This document shows positions 53,387 to 62,369 of a DNA stretch of 64,000 bases, piece after piece; position 1 is the first letter of the stretch; each line of letters starts with the position of its first letter. Location of the stretch: contig NZ_CANMVP010000003.1 in the NCBI RefSeq assembly GCF_947501385.1, positions 1 to 64,000 on the forward strand. The letters are read 5' to 3'. The position numbers and the translations under genes are program-made. This DNA is from an uncultured Polaribacter sp. (lineage in GTDB: Bacteria; Bacteroidota; Bacteroidia; Flavobacteriales; Flavobacteriaceae). The notes under the pieces were generated by a model, which saw only the letters and a program-made list of their open reading frames with translations, was not told where the DNA came from and ran no database searches.

Positions 53387-54919
53387 TTACCAACCCGTAT
53401 TTTGAGTTAAATTTGGGTTTTTACCTAATTCAACAAGCGGTATTGGACTTAATTTAAACTTCTCATCCCAACCTTGGTTAGGATTTCTCCATTGCCTTAA
53501 CAGATGGTTATTGTACTCTTCTTCAGCAATATTCCATCTTCTAATGTCGAATAATTCTCCCATTTCAGCATACAATTCACGTATTCTTTCCTCTCTAAGA
53601 ATAATTCTTAATGCATCTTGATCTGTAGTATTAATTACTGTTGCTTTTACTCGATCTCTTGCCGTTTTCAAATATGGTAAAGCAGCTGCTGGATTTCCAT
53701 TTTCATTATATGCTTCTGCCAGCATTAAAAAAGCATCTACATATCTATATACAATATGATCTTTAGAGTGAATTACATTACCAATGGCTCCACCATCTTG
53801 GTATTTTGTTCCAGAAATTCCGTTTCTTCCACCATAAGTAAGTCCTCCTACATTTAAAGGCGTTGGTCTGTATGTAATAAGTGCATTGTTATTTATTCTT
53901 CTATATGAATATGTAAAACCATCTACAAGTCTATCATCATCTGCTTCATACAAATCTAATAAATTTGGGTGCCATGCGATTTGATATCCACTACCATTTC
54001 TAGATTGTATTCCTCCAAACTCACTAAATTGTGGGTTGGTCCAAAAAGGTAAAACAGAACCTAGTAAGTTTTCATAAATGTTTCCATGAGCGAAAATTAC
54101 TTCTTTATTCCCTTCATTATCTATACTAAAAACACTTTTCCAATCTGATAATAATTCTACATCATAGGCAGTAGGGTTGTCTGCAAGTGGCTTTAAAGCA
54201 TCAATTGCTTTTTGATAATTAGCTGTTATTTGAAGTGGAAAGCCTGCAGAGGTTAAATATACTTTACCTAATAAAAAAGCACCACCAGCTTTTGTAACTC
54301 TACCTGTACCTGTTTTATTCCAAGAAACAGGCAAATTATCTTTGGCAAATTCTAAATCTTCTATAATTAAATTATAAATATCTTGTGTAGCACTTCTTGG
54401 TTTTAATAAAATAGCTGGATCTGCAGATTCTACTGGCTCTGTATATAAAGGAATGTCTCCAAAAAGTTGTGTTAACTGAAAATAAGAATATGCTCTCATC
54501 CATCTAGCTTCTGCAACGTATTGTTTTGCTAATTCTGTATTTTCCGCATAAAAATTTGATAACGGTACATTTTTAATAACAGTATTTGCTCTAGCAATTG
54601 CCCTGTAACCAATATCCCATAATCTTGAATATCTAACAGGTTGCCTGTCTGGAGTTTGGTAGGCTGCATGCCAAGCAAAACTTGGTACTCTACTAGTAGC
54701 GTATTTACTAGTCATACTCACTAAAAAGTACATATCTTGCTCCCAAACTACATGTCTAAAAGCTTCATAAATACCTAAGTTTTGAGCTTGTAGCTGTTCT
54801 TCATTTTGGAAAAAATTTCCTGCGCTATAAGTAGAAAAAATTTCTTCTTCTAATTCTGTATCACAAGAAAGTAGTCCTATAAATATAATTCCGAGAATTA
54901 ATAATTTTTTTAATTTCAT
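53387..54919 (-). CDS. SusD/RagB-type lipoprotein (pair 2)
   Basis: A 510-residue surface glycan-binding protein. Lipobox LLILGIIFIGLLSCDTE (Cys19). SusD landmarks: YRAIARANTVIKNVPL, EARWMRAYSYFQLTQLFGDIPLYTEPV, the central TPR-like helices, and the C-terminal ILREERIRELYAEMGELFDIRRWN. It would sit on the SusC-2 barrel. Its sequence is clearly different from SusD-1, so the two pairs probably bind different fragments of the same glycan, or two glycans. It begins 17 bp after susC-2. Confidence 0.93.
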   Translation of the reverse strand: MKLKKLLILGIIFIGLLSCDTELEEEIFSTYSAGNFFQNEEQLQAQNLGIYEAFRHVVWEQDMYFLVSMTSKYATSRVPSFAWHAAYQTPDRQPVRYSRLWDIGYRAIARANTVIKNVPLSNFYAENTELAKQYVAEARWMRAYSYFQLTQLFGDIPLYTEPVESADPAILLKPRSATQDIYNLIIEDLEFAKDNLPVSWNKTGTGRVTKAGGAFLLGKVYLTSAGFPLQITANYQKAIDALKPLADNPTAYDVELLSDWKSVFSIDNEGNKEVIFAHGNIYENLLGSVLPFWTNPQFSEFGGIQSRNGSGYQIAWHPNLLDLYEADDDRLVDGFTYSYRRINNNALITYRPTPLNVGGLTYGGRNGISGTKYQDGGAIGNVIHSKDHIVYRYVDAFLMLAEAYNENGNPAAALPYLKTARDRVKATVINTTDQDALRIILREERIRELYAEMGELFDIRRWNIAEEEYNNHLLRQWRNPNQGWDEKFKLSPIPLVELGKNPNLTQNTGW

Positions 54920-54936
54920 GTTCTTATTTTTTAATT

Positions 54937-57900
54937 CTAAAATGTTAAGTTTAATCCAAGAGTATACACTTTTGGTCTAGGAAAAGCTGAATAATCTATC
55001 CCTCTATTTAAAGCTCCGTTTCCATTAGTACTTACTTCTGGATCTGGCCCCGTATAATTTGTGATGGTTACTAAATTTGTTCCTGTAAAAACGATACCCA
55101 CATTAGAAAAGAATTTTATTCCTTTTAAGTTGTATCTAACACTTAAGTTTTTTAATCTTACATAAGAACCATCTTCAATAAAAACAGAGTTTGGTACTGT
55201 TATACCTGTTGGCCCATTAAAACTGGGATATCTAACATCATTGTGTTGGTTGTCAACCGTCCAACGATTGTTATAATAATTTTGTGTTCCATTTGCACCA
55301 GACCAGCCAGAACCAATAAAAGCTCTGTTCAAGTTCATAATATCATTACCTACAGAACCTTGTACAAACATAGAAATATTAAAATCTCCTACTCTAAATT
55401 GGTTGTTCCAACCAAAAAAGAAATCAGGGTTTGGGTTTCCAATTGTTTGTCTATCTTCTTGATTTATAAGGCCATTTCCATCAACATCTTCAAATTTCCA
55501 CAAACCAGGAGAATTTGCTCCAGGAGCACCATTACCATTATTATTTCTTGCTGTAGTTGCAAAAATTTGTTGTTGCGTTACAACTCCATCTTCATCAGTA
55601 ACTTCTTCTGTTCTAATATTAAAATTACCCGCAGCATAGTCTACCAAATCGCCTGGTTGAATTAAACCGATTACTTTATAACCATAGAATTCACCTAACT
55701 GTCTTCCAGGATATGTTCTTGTTGCTCCAATACCAAAGAAATTTGCACCAACATTAGGTCCATTTAAAAACTCATTGCTTCCATATTCTTCTAAAATTGT
55801 TCTACTTTTTGTCCAATTTAATTTTGTAGTCCAAGAGAAGTTTTCTTCTTTAAAAACATCGTAGGCAATATCTACTTCGATACCTCTGTTATTCAATTCT
55901 CCATCATTAATTGGTATTGAATTAAAACCTGTTTGCCTAGGAATTTGCTGGTTATTTAAAAGATTTTCTGTAACTCTTTCATAAACATCTACACTTGTTC
56001 TTAACCTATTTCTAAAGAAGTTAGCGTTTAGGCCAAGATTTAATGTAGTACTTGTTTCCCAAGTTAAATTTCTATTTGAAATTCTTGAAGGAAATGTACC
56101 TGTATAAAGATTATTATCTGTTAAACCAATATTACTAATATTATAGGTATCCAATGTTGAATACGGTCCTACCCCGTTAGAGCTACCTACCTGACCATAA
56201 GAAACCTTAAATTTTAGTAAAGATATAGCTCTCACATCTCTAATAAATTTTTCTTTATGAGCATCCCATGAAAGAGCTGCAGATGGAAAGAATCCCCAAG
56301 GTTCTCCTTGACTAAATTTAGAATCTCCATCATACCTACCAGTTGTAGTTAATGTATACCTATCGTTAAACGTATAGTTTAATCTGTATAATAAGGACTT
56401 GTAATAATTGTTAGTTCTTATAGATATAAAATTTTGTGATGTGCTAGCTAATTGTAATGCATCTATACCTAAATCATCAAAAGTAAAATCTGTATACAAT
56501 TCTCTTTTTCTAAAAGCGGTAATATCTGTATAACTTGCACCAGCAGTAGCATTAACTCTGTGTTTATCAAACCTTTTGTTAAAATTTAAAAAAGATTCTG
56601 CTGTAAATCGATTGTTTTCTGCTTCTGCCAAAAATAATCGACCACTAGAATTACCTCCAACTACTGTTTTCTTGTTATTAAAAACTTGGTTTGTATTGAT
56701 ACCAGCATTATAACCAATTCTATTCGTCCATTTTAAATCCGATGTAAATTCATAAACACCGTTTGTAGAGAATATTAATCTTTTGTCTTTTTGAACATTA
56801 TCTGATTCTGTTGCCTCAATCACTGGATTTGTAATCATTTGACCATCCTCACTAAATTGGTTAAAATCTCCTGTTTCTGGGTCTAATAAACGTACAAAAG
56901 GACTAATCCTCATAGCCGTAAAAACCACTCCAGACAAACCTGTTCTTGCACTTGTTTGTACTCTTTGATTTCTAGCGTAGTTTAATTGAATGTTAGAATT
57001 TAATTTAAACTTCTCGCCTATTTTCATTTTAGAATTGTATCTTAAATTAACTCTTTGAAATTTAGAATTAATAATGTTTCCTTCATTTTCATTAAAGTTA
57101 ACAGATAATAACTGTGATAAATCTTCATTACCACCTGAAACGGTCATGTTAGCACTTCTATTTACACCTTGTCTAAAAATTGCATCCATAAAACGCGTAC
57201 CGTCTCTTGCATTTTCTGGAAGAGGTCTGTCTATAGAGCGACCATCGAAAGGAATTCTATTATCAGCTAATAAATCATCAAAAGAAGTTTGAGGGTTTTG
57301 TAGTGTAACAATATCATTTCTAAATTGTGCATATTGCCCACCAACCATTAGGTTGTAAGGGGTGCCAATAGAAGAAATAGAGGTTCTTATATTTGTCGAT
57401 ATTTTAACTTTACCTATTTTTGCTTCTTTTGTAGTAATTAAGACAACACCATTACCAGCTCTTGCACCATATATTGCAGTTGCAGAAGCATCTTTTAAAA
57501 TTTCAATACTTTGGATATCATCAGGGTTTAAGGAAGCCAAAGGATTTGTACCTGTAAAATATAAATCTCCCGCAGCCTGCGTATCTGTGCCTAATGGAAT
57601 TCCGTTTAATACATACAAAGGCTGTGTACTACCAGTAATACTATTAATACCTCTAATATTTATTGAAATTCCTCCGCCTGGTTCACCAGAATCTGAACTT
57701 ACAAAAACTCCAGAAGCTTGCCCTTGAATTGTTTCTGTAATATTTGTGTAAAACTGATCTTCTAAATCTTTCGCTTTAATAGAACTGATTGCTCCTGTAA
57801 CATCTTTTCTTTTCTCCTGTCCATAACCTATAATAACAATTTCATCAAGACTTTGAGACTCTTCTACTAACTTTACGTTTAAAGTAGTTGAAGCTCCAAC

Positions 57901-58182
57901 TGCTTTTTCAGTATTCTTATAACCTAAATAAGAAAAGACCAAGATTTTACCCTGATTGGGTAATAACGTTAATTTGTAATTTCCATTAAAATCTGTAGAA
58001 GTTCCATTTTTTGTTCCTTTTTGAAGCACAAACGCTCCAGGTAAAGGGTCACCTTCCACAGAAGTTATTTTCCCTTTAATTGTTGGTGTTTGTGCCTGCA
58101 TTCCAAAAGAAATACAAATCAAAACTAAAAACAACGTTTTCTTTAAAATATCATTAAAATGATAATTGTACGTACGTGTCAT
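54937..58182 (-). CDS. SusC/RagA-type TonB-dependent receptor (pair 2)
   Basis: A 1081-residue outer-membrane oligosaccharide importer. The signal peptide (LKKTLFLVLICISFGMQAQ) precedes a carboxypeptidase-D-like extension (KGKITSVEGDPLPGAFVLQKGTK, then TDFNGNYKLTLLP). SQSLDEIVIIGYGQEKRKDV leads into the plug domain, which includes LYVLNGIPLGTDTQAAGD, SIEILKDASATAIYG and GNGVVLITTK. The barrel ends in the aromatic strand LGLNLTF. It is preceded by a boxed promoter and followed by its susD partner. Confidence 0.93.
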   Translation of the reverse strand: MTRTYNYHFNDILKKTLFLVLICISFGMQAQTPTIKGKITSVEGDPLPGAFVLQKGTKNGTSTDFNGNYKLTLLPNQGKILVFSYLGYKNTEKAVGASTTLNVKLVEESQSLDEIVIIGYGQEKRKDVTGAISSIKAKDLEDQFYTNITETIQGQASGVFVSSDSGEPGGGISINIRGINSITGSTQPLYVLNGIPLGTDTQAAGDLYFTGTNPLASLNPDDIQSIEILKDASATAIYGARAGNGVVLITTKEAKIGKVKISTNIRTSISSIGTPYNLMVGGQYAQFRNDIVTLQNPQTSFDDLLADNRIPFDGRSIDRPLPENARDGTRFMDAIFRQGVNRSANMTVSGGNEDLSQLLSVNFNENEGNIINSKFQRVNLRYNSKMKIGEKFKLNSNIQLNYARNQRVQTSARTGLSGVVFTAMRISPFVRLLDPETGDFNQFSEDGQMITNPVIEATESDNVQKDKRLIFSTNGVYEFTSDLKWTNRIGYNAGINTNQVFNNKKTVVGGNSSGRLFLAEAENNRFTAESFLNFNKRFDKHRVNATAGASYTDITAFRKRELYTDFTFDDLGIDALQLASTSQNFISIRTNNYYKSLLYRLNYTFNDRYTLTTTGRYDGDSKFSQGEPWGFFPSAALSWDAHKEKFIRDVRAISLLKFKVSYGQVGSSNGVGPYSTLDTYNISNIGLTDNNLYTGTFPSRISNRNLTWETSTTLNLGLNANFFRNRLRTSVDVYERVTENLLNNQQIPRQTGFNSIPINDGELNNRGIEVDIAYDVFKEENFSWTTKLNWTKSRTILEEYGSNEFLNGPNVGANFFGIGATRTYPGRQLGEFYGYKVIGLIQPGDLVDYAAGNFNIRTEEVTDEDGVVTQQQIFATTARNNNGNGAPGANSPGLWKFEDVDGNGLINQEDRQTIGNPNPDFFFGWNNQFRVGDFNISMFVQGSVGNDIMNLNRAFIGSGWSGANGTQNYYNNRWTVDNQHNDVRYPSFNGPTGITVPNSVFIEDGSYVRLKNLSVRYNLKGIKFFSNVGIVFTGTNLVTITNYTGPDPEVSTNGNGALNRGIDYSAFPRPKVYTLGLNLTF

Positions 58183-58215
58183 AATTATTTTTATAGTTAT
58201 AGTTAAATGTTACCT

Positions 58216-58261
58216 CAATGTTAAGAAGAATAAAAAGACAGCGCATCCTGCACTTTCTTGT
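58216..58261 (-). promoter_or_regulatory. susC-2 promoter with PUL box
   Basis: The box ATCCTGCACTTTCTTGT (58245-58261) lies 21 bp from TAACATTG on the minus strand (58216-58223; 7 of 8). The susC start is 62 bp from the box. It is nearly identical to the box of the large LamG gene. Confidence 0.72.
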
Positions 58262-58421
58262 TATCTTTAAATTAATTGATAAAATTTTAAAATTAAGGGT
58301 TAATAATTGTTGAAATAATATTTATTCTCGAAAAGAGAGGTTGTTTTTTTTATTATTTGTAAATAAAATAAGCGCACTAAATTTTATTTTAGAGCACTTT
58401 TAAATGTTTTGCAATAAAAAT

Positions 58422-61205
58422 TTATCTCTTTAGTGGAGCTTTTATTACATAGTTACCGGAACCAACCTCTAAAATAGTTTCCGTTTCATTTGTAGAAATT
58501 AATTTATGATTCGGGTGCTTTTTCAAACTTTTATCATTCACTATTATTTTTGATGATTTATCTGTAGGAATATAAACTTTTGCAGTTGTATTTGCGGGAA
58601 TATTTAAAGTCATATAGAAATTTTTTCCTTGTATTTTCCAGTTTGAAGTTATTGTTCCGTTAATAGTTTTTGCACTTCCATTAATAAATTCCATTTCTTT
58701 TGTAATTGCTGGTTTTATAATGATGTTTCTATAACCGTTTGATTTTGTATCGATTCCGGCTGCATATTGAAACATCCATTCTGTAACAGAACCAAATGCA
58801 TAATGACTAAAAGAATTCATAGCCGCATTCAAATCGGAATTTTTAGAGTTGTCTTTAGTAAAACTATTCCAACGTTCCCAAATAGAAGTACTTCCGTTTT
58901 CTATAGAATATCCCCAACTTGGGTATGCTGTTTGTTGAAATAATTTATAAGAAACTTCATGGAAACCATATTTAGAAAGTGCTAACATTACATGTTTTGT
59001 TCCTAAAAAACCTGTAGCAAATTTGTAACCATTTTCTTTAATTTTCTCAGCTAAACGTGTTGCGCCTTTGTTTGCCAATACTGAAGGATACAAATTAAAA
59101 TACAATGCTAAAGCATACGTAGTCATGGAGTCTTCTGTAGTTTTACCGTTAGAGAGAATGTATTTTTTAGAAAAAACTTCTTTTATCTTTTTAAAATCTT
59201 CGGCATAATTTTTAGCATCTTCAGTTCTACCTATAGCACTTGCCATTTCAGACATTAGTTTAGTACCATAGGCATAATATGCAGATGCTATAAAATCGTC
59301 ACTGGTGGTTTCATTTACGGCCAACCAATCTCCCCAGTTTTTTCCTGCTCCAGGTCTTAAATAATTAGTACTTGCCTTTTTTTGAAACTCCATGAATTTT
59401 TGCATTCCCGGATACATATACTTTACAATTCTTGTGTCGTTATATACTTGCATCATGGTATATGGAATTATAATTCCTGCCTCCATCCAAGCTGGAGAAT
59501 ATTGTCCTGGTCTCGAAAACGGGAAAGGAGCAAAATTCGGATACGCGCCATACCAACGTTGTGCATCATCTAAATCGATACAGAACTTTGTAAAAAAAGA
59601 AGCCACATCTGCATTATAAGTTGCAGAACGTGCAAAAACCTGTGCATCTCCTGTCCAACCTAAACGCTCATCACGTTGTGGGCAATCTGTAGGAATATCG
59701 ACAAAATTGGCAGCTTGCGTTGTTTTTATATTTTGGAATAACGCATTATTCATTGGGTTTGATGAAACAAAAGTACTTGCATCTGTTTTTATGGAACTCA
59801 ATTGTTTTCCTGTAATAGTTTCTAAGGTTGGTTTTTCTGTTAAACCAGTGACTTCTACAAACTGAAACCCGTGATAGGTAAAACGAGGCTCCCATATTTC
59901 AATACCATTTCCATTTAAAATATAGGTGTCTGTAGCCCTGGCTTTACGTAAGTTTTCTGTTAGTAAAGTTCCGTTACTTTTTAAAATTTCTCCGAAGCGA
60001 AGTGTAATTTTTGTGCCCGATTTTCCTTTGGTTTTTAATTGTGCAATTCCAGCAATATTTTTACCTAAATCAAAAATATACGTTCCTAGTTTTGGTTCTG
60101 TGATTTTAATTGGTTTTATGGTTTCTTGATTTTTAACGGCGGTTGTTGGCGAAGCCATTAATTTTCCATTTGGAATTGTATAGCGTTTTGGTTTGCTCCA
60201 TTTACTGTCATCAAAACCAGCTTTATCCCAATTTTTGAGTTCTAATCGAGCATCATAGGTTTCGCCCATAATAATATCTGCTTCTAAAATTGGACCTTGA
60301 TTCGATCTCCAAGTTTTATCGTTGGAAGCAATGAGTTCTGAAGTTCCATCTTCATATTCAATTTTAATTTGACCCATAAAAGAAGGGTTCACTCCATAAA
60401 ATTCTCTTACTTTATCTAACCTAACTAAAAGTGCATAGCCAATATAACCTGAATACCAACCATCTGCAATAATAGCTCCAACTATGTTTTCTCCTTGAGA
60501 GAGTTGGTCTGTAATGTCAAAAGTTTGATAATATAAACGCTTGTTGTAATCCGTCCAACCGGGCAATAAATAATCATCTCCAACTTTATTTCCATTCAAG
60601 CGAAGTTCATACAAACCTAAAGCAGTTGTATATGCTGTTGCTCTTTTTATTTTTTTGTTAATCTTGAAAGAATGACGCAAATACCGAGCAGGAGGTAAGT
60701 ATAATTCTGTGTATTTGTCTTTTTTATTATAGCCTGCATCATGACCAATATACTCTCCTTGCCAATCCAGAAAATCAAGATTTCCCATAGACCAAAATGC
60801 AGTTTCACTTGTTGATGAAACGCCGCTTTTATCCCAAACTTTTACTTTCCAAAAATATTTTTTCCCAGAAACTAATTCTTTTCCAGCATACACAATTTGA
60901 TTGGTTTCGTTTGATGAAATTTTGCCACTATTCCAAACATCAGTATTATCATTTAATAAAGTTTCTGAAGATGCGACCCATATTTGATATGTAGATTGGT
61001 GCCTGTTAAAACCATCAGCAGTTAAAACCCAACTAAATCTTGGTTTTGTAACATCAATCCCTTCAGGATTTTCTAAATACTCGATTCTTAATTGATGAAT
61101 TTTTAACGGGAAATTTTCATTAGAATTATTTCCAAAGATTGTAATAGTCATAAAAATAACTAAAAATAGCAGGTTTATTTTTTTATTAAATAGTTTGTTT
61201 ATCAT
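58422..61205 (-). CDS. GH78 alpha-L-rhamnosidase
   Basis: A 927-residue exported glycosidase (signal peptide to about residue 25). An Fn3-like N-terminal module (about 35-140) and beta-sandwich domains with the rhamnose-binding region (about 150-350) precede an (alpha/alpha)6 catalytic barrel (about 470-830). The catalytic signature PTDCPQRDERLGWTGDA has E513 as the likely acid; E777 in GSTSIWERWNSF is the likely base. A C-terminal beta domain follows. It releases alpha-L-rhamnose, which the rhamnose operon then degrades. It lies between the LamG-2 terminator and susC-2; no boxed promoter of its own was found, so readthrough or a plain promoter in 61206-61249 is likely. Confidence 0.93.
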   Translation of the reverse strand: MINKLFNKKINLLFLVIFMTITIFGNNSNENFPLKIHQLRIEYLENPEGIDVTKPRFSWVLTADGFNRHQSTYQIWVASSETLLNDNTDVWNSGKISSNETNQIVYAGKELVSGKKYFWKVKVWDKSGVSSTSETAFWSMGNLDFLDWQGEYIGHDAGYNKKDKYTELYLPPARYLRHSFKINKKIKRATAYTTALGLYELRLNGNKVGDDYLLPGWTDYNKRLYYQTFDITDQLSQGENIVGAIIADGWYSGYIGYALLVRLDKVREFYGVNPSFMGQIKIEYEDGTSELIASNDKTWRSNQGPILEADIIMGETYDARLELKNWDKAGFDDSKWSKPKRYTIPNGKLMASPTTAVKNQETIKPIKITEPKLGTYIFDLGKNIAGIAQLKTKGKSGTKITLRFGEILKSNGTLLTENLRKARATDTYILNGNGIEIWEPRFTYHGFQFVEVTGLTEKPTLETITGKQLSSIKTDASTFVSSNPMNNALFQNIKTTQAANFVDIPTDCPQRDERLGWTGDAQVFARSATYNADVASFFTKFCIDLDDAQRWYGAYPNFAPFPFSRPGQYSPAWMEAGIIIPYTMMQVYNDTRIVKYMYPGMQKFMEFQKKASTNYLRPGAGKNWGDWLAVNETTSDDFIASAYYAYGTKLMSEMASAIGRTEDAKNYAEDFKKIKEVFSKKYILSNGKTTEDSMTTYALALYFNLYPSVLANKGATRLAEKIKENGYKFATGFLGTKHVMLALSKYGFHEVSYKLFQQTAYPSWGYSIENGSTSIWERWNSFTKDNSKNSDLNAAMNSFSHYAFGSVTEWMFQYAAGIDTKSNGYRNIIIKPAITKEMEFINGSAKTINGTITSNWKIQGKNFYMTLNIPANTTAKVYIPTDKSSKIIVNDKSLKKHPNHKLISTNETETILEVGSGNYVIKAPLKR

Positions 61206-61249
61206 ATTGAAATCAAATACTTGGCTTTATTTATTTTAAGATTAAAGAG

Positions 61250-61278
61250 AAAAACCCGATTTAAATATCGGGTTTTTT
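61250..61278 (-). terminator. Terminator after the small LamG gene
   Basis: AAAAACCCGAT and ATCGGGTTTTT pair over 11 bp around a 6-nt loop with a U-run, 22 bp past the LamG-2 stop and 45 bp before GH78. Confidence 0.85.
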
Positions 61279-61299
61279 GCTCTCTTAAATTATATTTAT

Positions 61300-62301
61300 T
61301 TATAAAATTATCTTTTTAGATACTCTTATTTTATCTGTGTCTGAATATAGTTTTACAAAATGCAATCCCTTAGATAAAGAATTTAAAGAGATTCTCTTAT
61401 TTTCTATCTTACCAGACTTTACTTCCTGCCCTAATACATTTACTATTTTAAAAGTATTAAAATTAATGGCAGATTCAACTTTTAATGAAGTTGGAGTTGA
61501 TTTAAATAATTTAAAATCAACGGTATTTTCAGTATAATTCTCAACACTTAAAACATTACCACCTTCAGCTGCACTATTCGTCATAATATTATTAATATCA
61601 TCTACATCTAATACTTCAGAAGTAATTAAAAAATCATCTATTGTGGCATCTAGCAAACCAGTTGTAGTTGAGTTCTTTTGAACACCAAAAGATATTTGCG
61701 AGTTGTTTGTTTTATTAGAAACTTTAATATTATCTCCAATAGTATTGCTTACATCTTGTACACCATTTATATACATCTTAATAGTTTCAGCAGTTTTATC
61801 CATGACCAAAGCAACATGAATCCAAGTATCTGCAACAGGATTATCTGATGAATTTGACACTATTTCTCCAAAAGAAGTATTTACTTTTACCCCTATGGCA
61901 GCAGAAGGTGTAGCTAACTGAAATGGTCTTCCTGCTAAAGAGCCAGTGCCCCCATCTTCTTGATGTATTAATTTTGGGGTTCCATTACCCGAAGAAGTTA
62001 ATGAATTAAAATTTACCCACATTAAAATACTAAAAGATTCTCCTGCGTCAAAGGTACTATTAGCAGTTATGTAAGGTTTATCATTAAATAAAGCAGCTTT
62101 ACCAAATTTACCTGTTTCATAGGTATTTATCGCAATACCAGCTGTTTTTGGATTTAGAGTAACATTTTTTGACGAAGCGTCTGTAACGTTATCATCAAAA
62201 GGAAAATACATTAAATATTTACTGGTATCTGCTGTTTGAGCATTTAAAAATTGCATTCCTAATGCAAACGTAAAAAAGGTTATAAGTAATTTTTTCATCA
62301 T
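61300..62301 (-). CDS. Small LamG-domain surface protein with T9SS tail
   Basis: A 333-residue exported protein. The signal peptide (KKLLITFFTFALGMQFLNAQ) is followed by a single LamG/concanavalin-like domain (about 25-245) and a type IX secretion sorting domain (about 258-333: VDFKLFKSTPTSLKVESA, then SLSKGLHFVKLYSD). Its LamG domain is strikingly similar to that of the 779-residue protein of this locus (shared DKTAETIKMYINGV, FGVQKxSTTGLLD), which implies duplication. It is probably a surface glycan-binding protein. It has a boxed promoter that overlaps the end of sulfatase F, and a strong terminator. Confidence 0.85.
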   Translation of the reverse strand: MMKKLLITFFTFALGMQFLNAQTADTSKYLMYFPFDDNVTDASSKNVTLNPKTAGIAINTYETGKFGKAALFNDKPYITANSTFDAGESFSILMWVNFNSLTSSGNGTPKLIHQEDGGTGSLAGRPFQLATPSAAIGVKVNTSFGEIVSNSSDNPVADTWIHVALVMDKTAETIKMYINGVQDVSNTIGDNIKVSNKTNNSQISFGVQKNSTTTGLLDATIDDFLITSEVLDVDDINNIMTNSAAEGGNVLSVENYTENTVDFKLFKSTPTSLKVESAINFNTFKIVNVLGQEVKSGKIENKRISLNSLSKGLHFVKLYSDTDKIRVSKKIIL

Positions 62302-62323
62302 ATAAATTGTTTATTATTTAGAA

Positions 62324-62369
62324 CAATACTATGAATACTAGAATTAGTTTCTATCCTGCACAAACCTGT
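62324..62369 (-). promoter_or_regulatory. Small LamG gene promoter with PUL box, inside sulfatase F coding end
   Basis: The box ATCCTGCACAAACCTGT (62353-62369) encodes the last residues of sulfatase F on the opposite reading. TAGTATTG (62324-62331; 7 of 8) follows after 21 bp, and the LamG start is 51 bp from the box. The two CCTG halves are spaced exactly 10 bp. Confidence 0.68.
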
